Shown here: piece after piece, positions 61,810 to 64,000 of the stretch
Position numbering within the stretch: position 1 is the stretch's first letter
How the letters are laid out: each line of letters opens with the position of its first letter
Source of the DNA: an uncultured Acetatifactor sp.
Lineage (GTDB): Bacteria; Bacillota; Clostridia; Lachnospirales; Lachnospiraceae
Length of the DNA stretch: 64,000 nucleotides
Assembly: GCA_910585615.1 (NCBI GenBank)
Contig: CAJUFO010000008.1
Span: 1-64,000, forward strand
Direction: 5' to 3'
Program-made: the position numbers and the translations under genes
The notes under the pieces: generated by a model
What the model was told of the DNA's origin: nothing
Database searches by the model: none
Seen by the model: the letters and a program-made list of their open reading frames with translations, nothing else

Positions 61810-63729
61810 TCAGCCCCGGCCCAACCCCTCCGCCTCCGCCAGCCAGAGGCTTACGCTTGCGTCCGAGGGCATGCGCAGGTCCCCTCTGGGCGAAAGCGCC
61901 ACGCTTCCCACCTTGGGCCCGTCCGGCAGGCAGGAACGCTTAAACTGCTGGGCGAAGAACCTCCTGTAAAAGGTCTTCAGCCATTTCAGGATTACAGCGT
62001 CCTCATACAGCCCTTTGAACGCCAGCTTCGCCACCCGGTACACCTTGGCCGGGGAGTAGCCGCAGCGCAGCATATAGTACAGGAAGAAATCATGCAGCTC
62101 ATAAGGCCCCACATAGTCCTCCGTCCGCTGGGAGATTGCCCCATCCACCGGCGGCAGAAGCTCCGGGCTCACCGGCGTGTCAAGCACGTCTCTCAGCACA
62201 TCTTCCAGCGCTTTGTCGTTACAGGTATCCGCATAATATTCCACCAGATGCCGCACCAGGGTCTTCGGCACCCCCGCGTTCACCCCATACATGGACATGT
62301 GATCCCCATTGTAGGTTGCCCAGCCCAGGGCCAGCTCGGACATGTCCCCTGTTCCGATCACAAGGCCTCCCACACGGTTCGCGATGTCCATCAGCACCTG
62401 GGTCCGCTCCCTGGCCTGGCCGTTCTCATAGGTCACGTCATGATTGGCCATGTCCTGGCCGATGTCCTCAAAATGCACCTGTACCGCCTCTTTGATGTCC
62501 ACCTCCTCCAGCGTGGCCCCCAGCGTCCGGGCCAGCAGGCAGGCGTTCTCATAGGTCCTGTCCGTGGTGCCGAAGCAGGGCATGGTCACCGCCACGATTG
62601 CCCCCCTGTCCAGTCCCAGCATGTCGAATGTGCGCACGGTGACAAGCAGCGCCAGAGTGGAATCCAGCCCGCCGGAGATACCCAGCACCGCCGTCTTCGC
62701 CCCCGTATGCTCGTATCTCTTTTTCAGGCCGCAGGACTGGATGGACAGGATCTCCTCGCAGCGCCTCCTTCTCTTCTCCGCATCCCCCGGCACGAAAGGC
62801 AGGGCAGGGAAACTGCGCTGCAGATCCGTCTCCGCCACCTCCAGCCGGAAAGGCACCTTCACATAAGCGGCCTCCGGCTCCTTGCCGAAGGTTCCCATGC
62901 GCCGCCTGTCCGCCAGGAGCTTCCAGACGTCGATGTCGCCGTAGAGGGTCTCGCAGGTGAACCTCTTCACCTGGGCCAGGATCGTGCCGTTCTCCGCAAT
63001 CAGGTTGTGCCCGCCGAACACCAGATCCTGGGTGGACTCCCCCTCCCCGGCGGAGGCGTACACATAGCCGCAGAGCAGACGGGCGCTTACGGATTTCACC
63101 AAAAGCTCCCGGTACTCGTCCTTGCCTATGGTCTCGTTGGAGGCGGACAGGTTGGCGATGACAGTGGCCCCTTTCAGGGCATGGTTCACCGCCGGGGCGT
63201 CCGCCACCCACAAATCCTCGCATATCTCGCAGCCCACGGTAAGGCCGTGGACAGTCTCGCAGGAAAACAGGATATTGGTGCCGAAAGGAACCGTTCTGCC
63301 CATGAAAGGAAAAGGCACAGGCTCCGCATTGCCCTCCGCGAAGTGCCTCCCCTCGTAGAATTCCGCATAGGAGGGGATATTGGCCTTGGGAATCATCCCC
63401 AGGATTTCCCCGTCCCGGAGCACGGCGGCCACATTGTAGAGCCTGCCCTCCCGCTCCAGGGGCAGCCCCACCATCACCAAAGCATCCTTCCCCCGGGTGC
63501 GTTCCGCGATGCACAGCAGCTGTGCGGAGGCCTCCCGCAACAGGATTTCCTGCAAAAACAGGTCCCCGCAGGTATATCCCGTGATGCACAGCTCCGGGAA
63601 CACGATGATCTTCGCGCCATTTTTACAGGCTTCCTCCAGCCTCTCGCAGATGACCCCCGCATTGTAGGCCGGGTCGGCCACCCTGATTTTGGGCGTCACT
63701 GCCGCCACCTTGATGAATCCCTGCTCCAT
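61810..63729 (-). CDS. nadE: Glutamine-dependent NAD synthetase
   Basis: The 639-residue enzyme fuses an N-terminal nitrilase-type amidase (catalytic Glu in FPELCITGY, Cys in GCEICEDLW near residue 170) to a C-terminal NAD synthase with the PP-loop GISGGLDSTLALL near residue 353. It amidates nicotinic acid adenine dinucleotide with nitrogen from glutamine, linking it to glnA. The length is typical of the two-domain form. Confidence 0.95.
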   Translation of the reverse strand: MEQGFIKVAAVTPKIRVADPAYNAGVICERLEEACKNGAKIIVFPELCITGYTCGDLFLQEILLREASAQLLCIAERTRGKDALVMVGLPLEREGRLYNVAAVLRDGEILGMIPKANIPSYAEFYEGRHFAEGNAEPVPFPFMGRTVPFGTNILFSCETVHGLTVGCEICEDLWVADAPAVNHALKGATVIANLSASNETIGKDEYRELLVKSVSARLLCGYVYASAGEGESTQDLVFGGHNLIAENGTILAQVKRFTCETLYGDIDVWKLLADRRRMGTFGKEPEAAYVKVPFRLEVAETDLQRSFPALPFVPGDAEKRRRRCEEILSIQSCGLKKRYEHTGAKTAVLGISGGLDSTLALLVTVRTFDMLGLDRGAIVAVTMPCFGTTDRTYENACLLARTLGATLEEVDIKEAVQVHFEDIGQDMANHDVTYENGQARERTQVLMDIANRVGGLVIGTGDMSELALGWATYNGDHMSMYGVNAGVPKTLVRHLVEYYADTCNDKALEDVLRDVLDTPVSPELLPPVDGAISQRTEDYVGPYELHDFFLYYMLRCGYSPAKVYRVAKLAFKGLYEDAVILKWLKTFYRRFFAQQFKRSCLPDGPKVGSVALSPRGDLRMPSDASVSLWLAEAEGLGRG

Positions 63730-63838
63730 GCCATCCTCTCTTTCCCATCCGTTATTCCGTTTTCCGGCAGGTTTTTGTTAGTCTCCTCTAACTACGGTCT
63801 TCCCCCGACCGCTTTCACTGCCTGCCGCGCCCACTGCC

Positions 63839-64000
63839 TTACGGCAGCCTGCTCCTCCGATAGATTCCCTTCAGCTCTTCCACGCTGAACCTGTAATGGG
63901 TATTGCAGAAGTGGCAGTTCACCTCCACCTCCCGGCCCTCGCGGATCATGTCCTGAATCTCCTTCTTCCCCAGGCTGATCAGCACCTTCTCAATCCGCTC
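63839..64000 (-). CDS. hslO: C-terminal end of Hsp33 chaperonin (partial)
   Basis: The 53 residues at the window edge match the zinc-binding C terminus of Hsp33: VEVNCHFCNTHYRFSVEEL with the second Cys pair of the zinc site. Hsp33 is a redox-switched holdase that unfolds on oxidation. The frame runs off the window at the N-terminal side, so most of the gene lies beyond 64000. It ends with a TAA at 63839-63841. Confidence 0.9.
   Translation of the reverse strand, partial: ERIEKVLISLGKKEIQDMIREGREVEVNCHFCNTHYRFSVEELKGIYRRSRLP

Noticed and set aside
62092..63888. A plus-strand open frame of about 600 codons opposite nadE
   Set aside because: Antisense shadow of a GC-rich gene; nadE has both catalytic domains intact.

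Overview
The window looks like chromosomal DNA of a Gram-positive anaerobe of the class Clostridia, most likely the family Lachnospiraceae, with moderately high GC. The reasons are the RqcH/NFACT protein, a Spo0A-type DNA-binding domain, a SpoVB/MurJ-like flippase, a GerMN lipoprotein, a WalR/WalK-like pair, the DapL route to diaminopimelate, GatCAB next to aspS, a T-box leader, and glnA followed by an ANTAR regulator. The genus call is inference. I see no rRNA, tRNA, CRISPR array, prophage or intact insertion sequence.

Layout. 1-7.4 kb: a small membrane protein, rqcH, a lipid-linked sugar flippase, glgA, a stand-alone Spo0A C-terminal domain and holA. 7.5-13.6 kb: a minus-strand cluster of three TIM-barrel isomerase/epimerase-like proteins alternating with two Gfo/Idh/MocA dehydrogenases, headed by an AraC regulator; it looks like a small sugar or glycoside conversion pathway. 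13.7-24.7 kb: comEC, an ABC exporter, two two-component systems (the second WalRK-like with a GerMN lipoprotein) and a comEA-like lipoprotein. 24.9-33.6 kb: a small transporter, an orphan sugar-binding protein and the arginine genes argC, argJ, argB and argD, interrupted by two acetyltransferases, a flavin-oxidase-like gene and a broken Fic gene. 33.8-40.7 kb, plus strand: a FIST sensor with a soluble chemotaxis receptor, then a BceRS-BceAB-like peptide-sensing/detoxification module. 40.8-47.6 kb: an EamA transporter, cardiolipin synthase, the scar of a lost sugar ABC locus, guaB and two membrane proteins. 47.8-59.1 kb, minus strand: gatB, gatA, gatC, T-box-controlled aspS, a polytopic membrane protein, dapL, dapF, an ANTAR regulator and glnA. 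59.4-64 kb: an FMN-binding-like lipid-anchored or membrane protein, a broken prolyl-tRNA deacylase-like gene, a MarR regulator with a flavodoxin, nadE, and the end of hslO (Hsp33).

The most unusual feature is a dispersed intergenic element in four copies (about 11.5, 24.8, 51.2 and 57.0 kb). Each copy starts at, or within a few bases of, the stop codon of a minus-strand gene and folds into a closed multi-arm structure followed by a long perfect hairpin. Arms differ in sequence between copies but stay paired, which is compensatory change and implies selection on structure or spread as a structured mobile unit. A second, unrelated multi-arm element sits in the glnA leader, downstream of an intrinsic terminator, and the ANTAR gene follows glnA; this suggests antitermination control of nitrogen assimilation. 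Other points of interest are a structured leader at 46.72 kb, amino-acid repeats inside ComEC, a Spo0A output domain without its receiver, and three gene remnants (Fic, sugar permease/AraC, prolyl-tRNA deacylase) that record recent gene loss.
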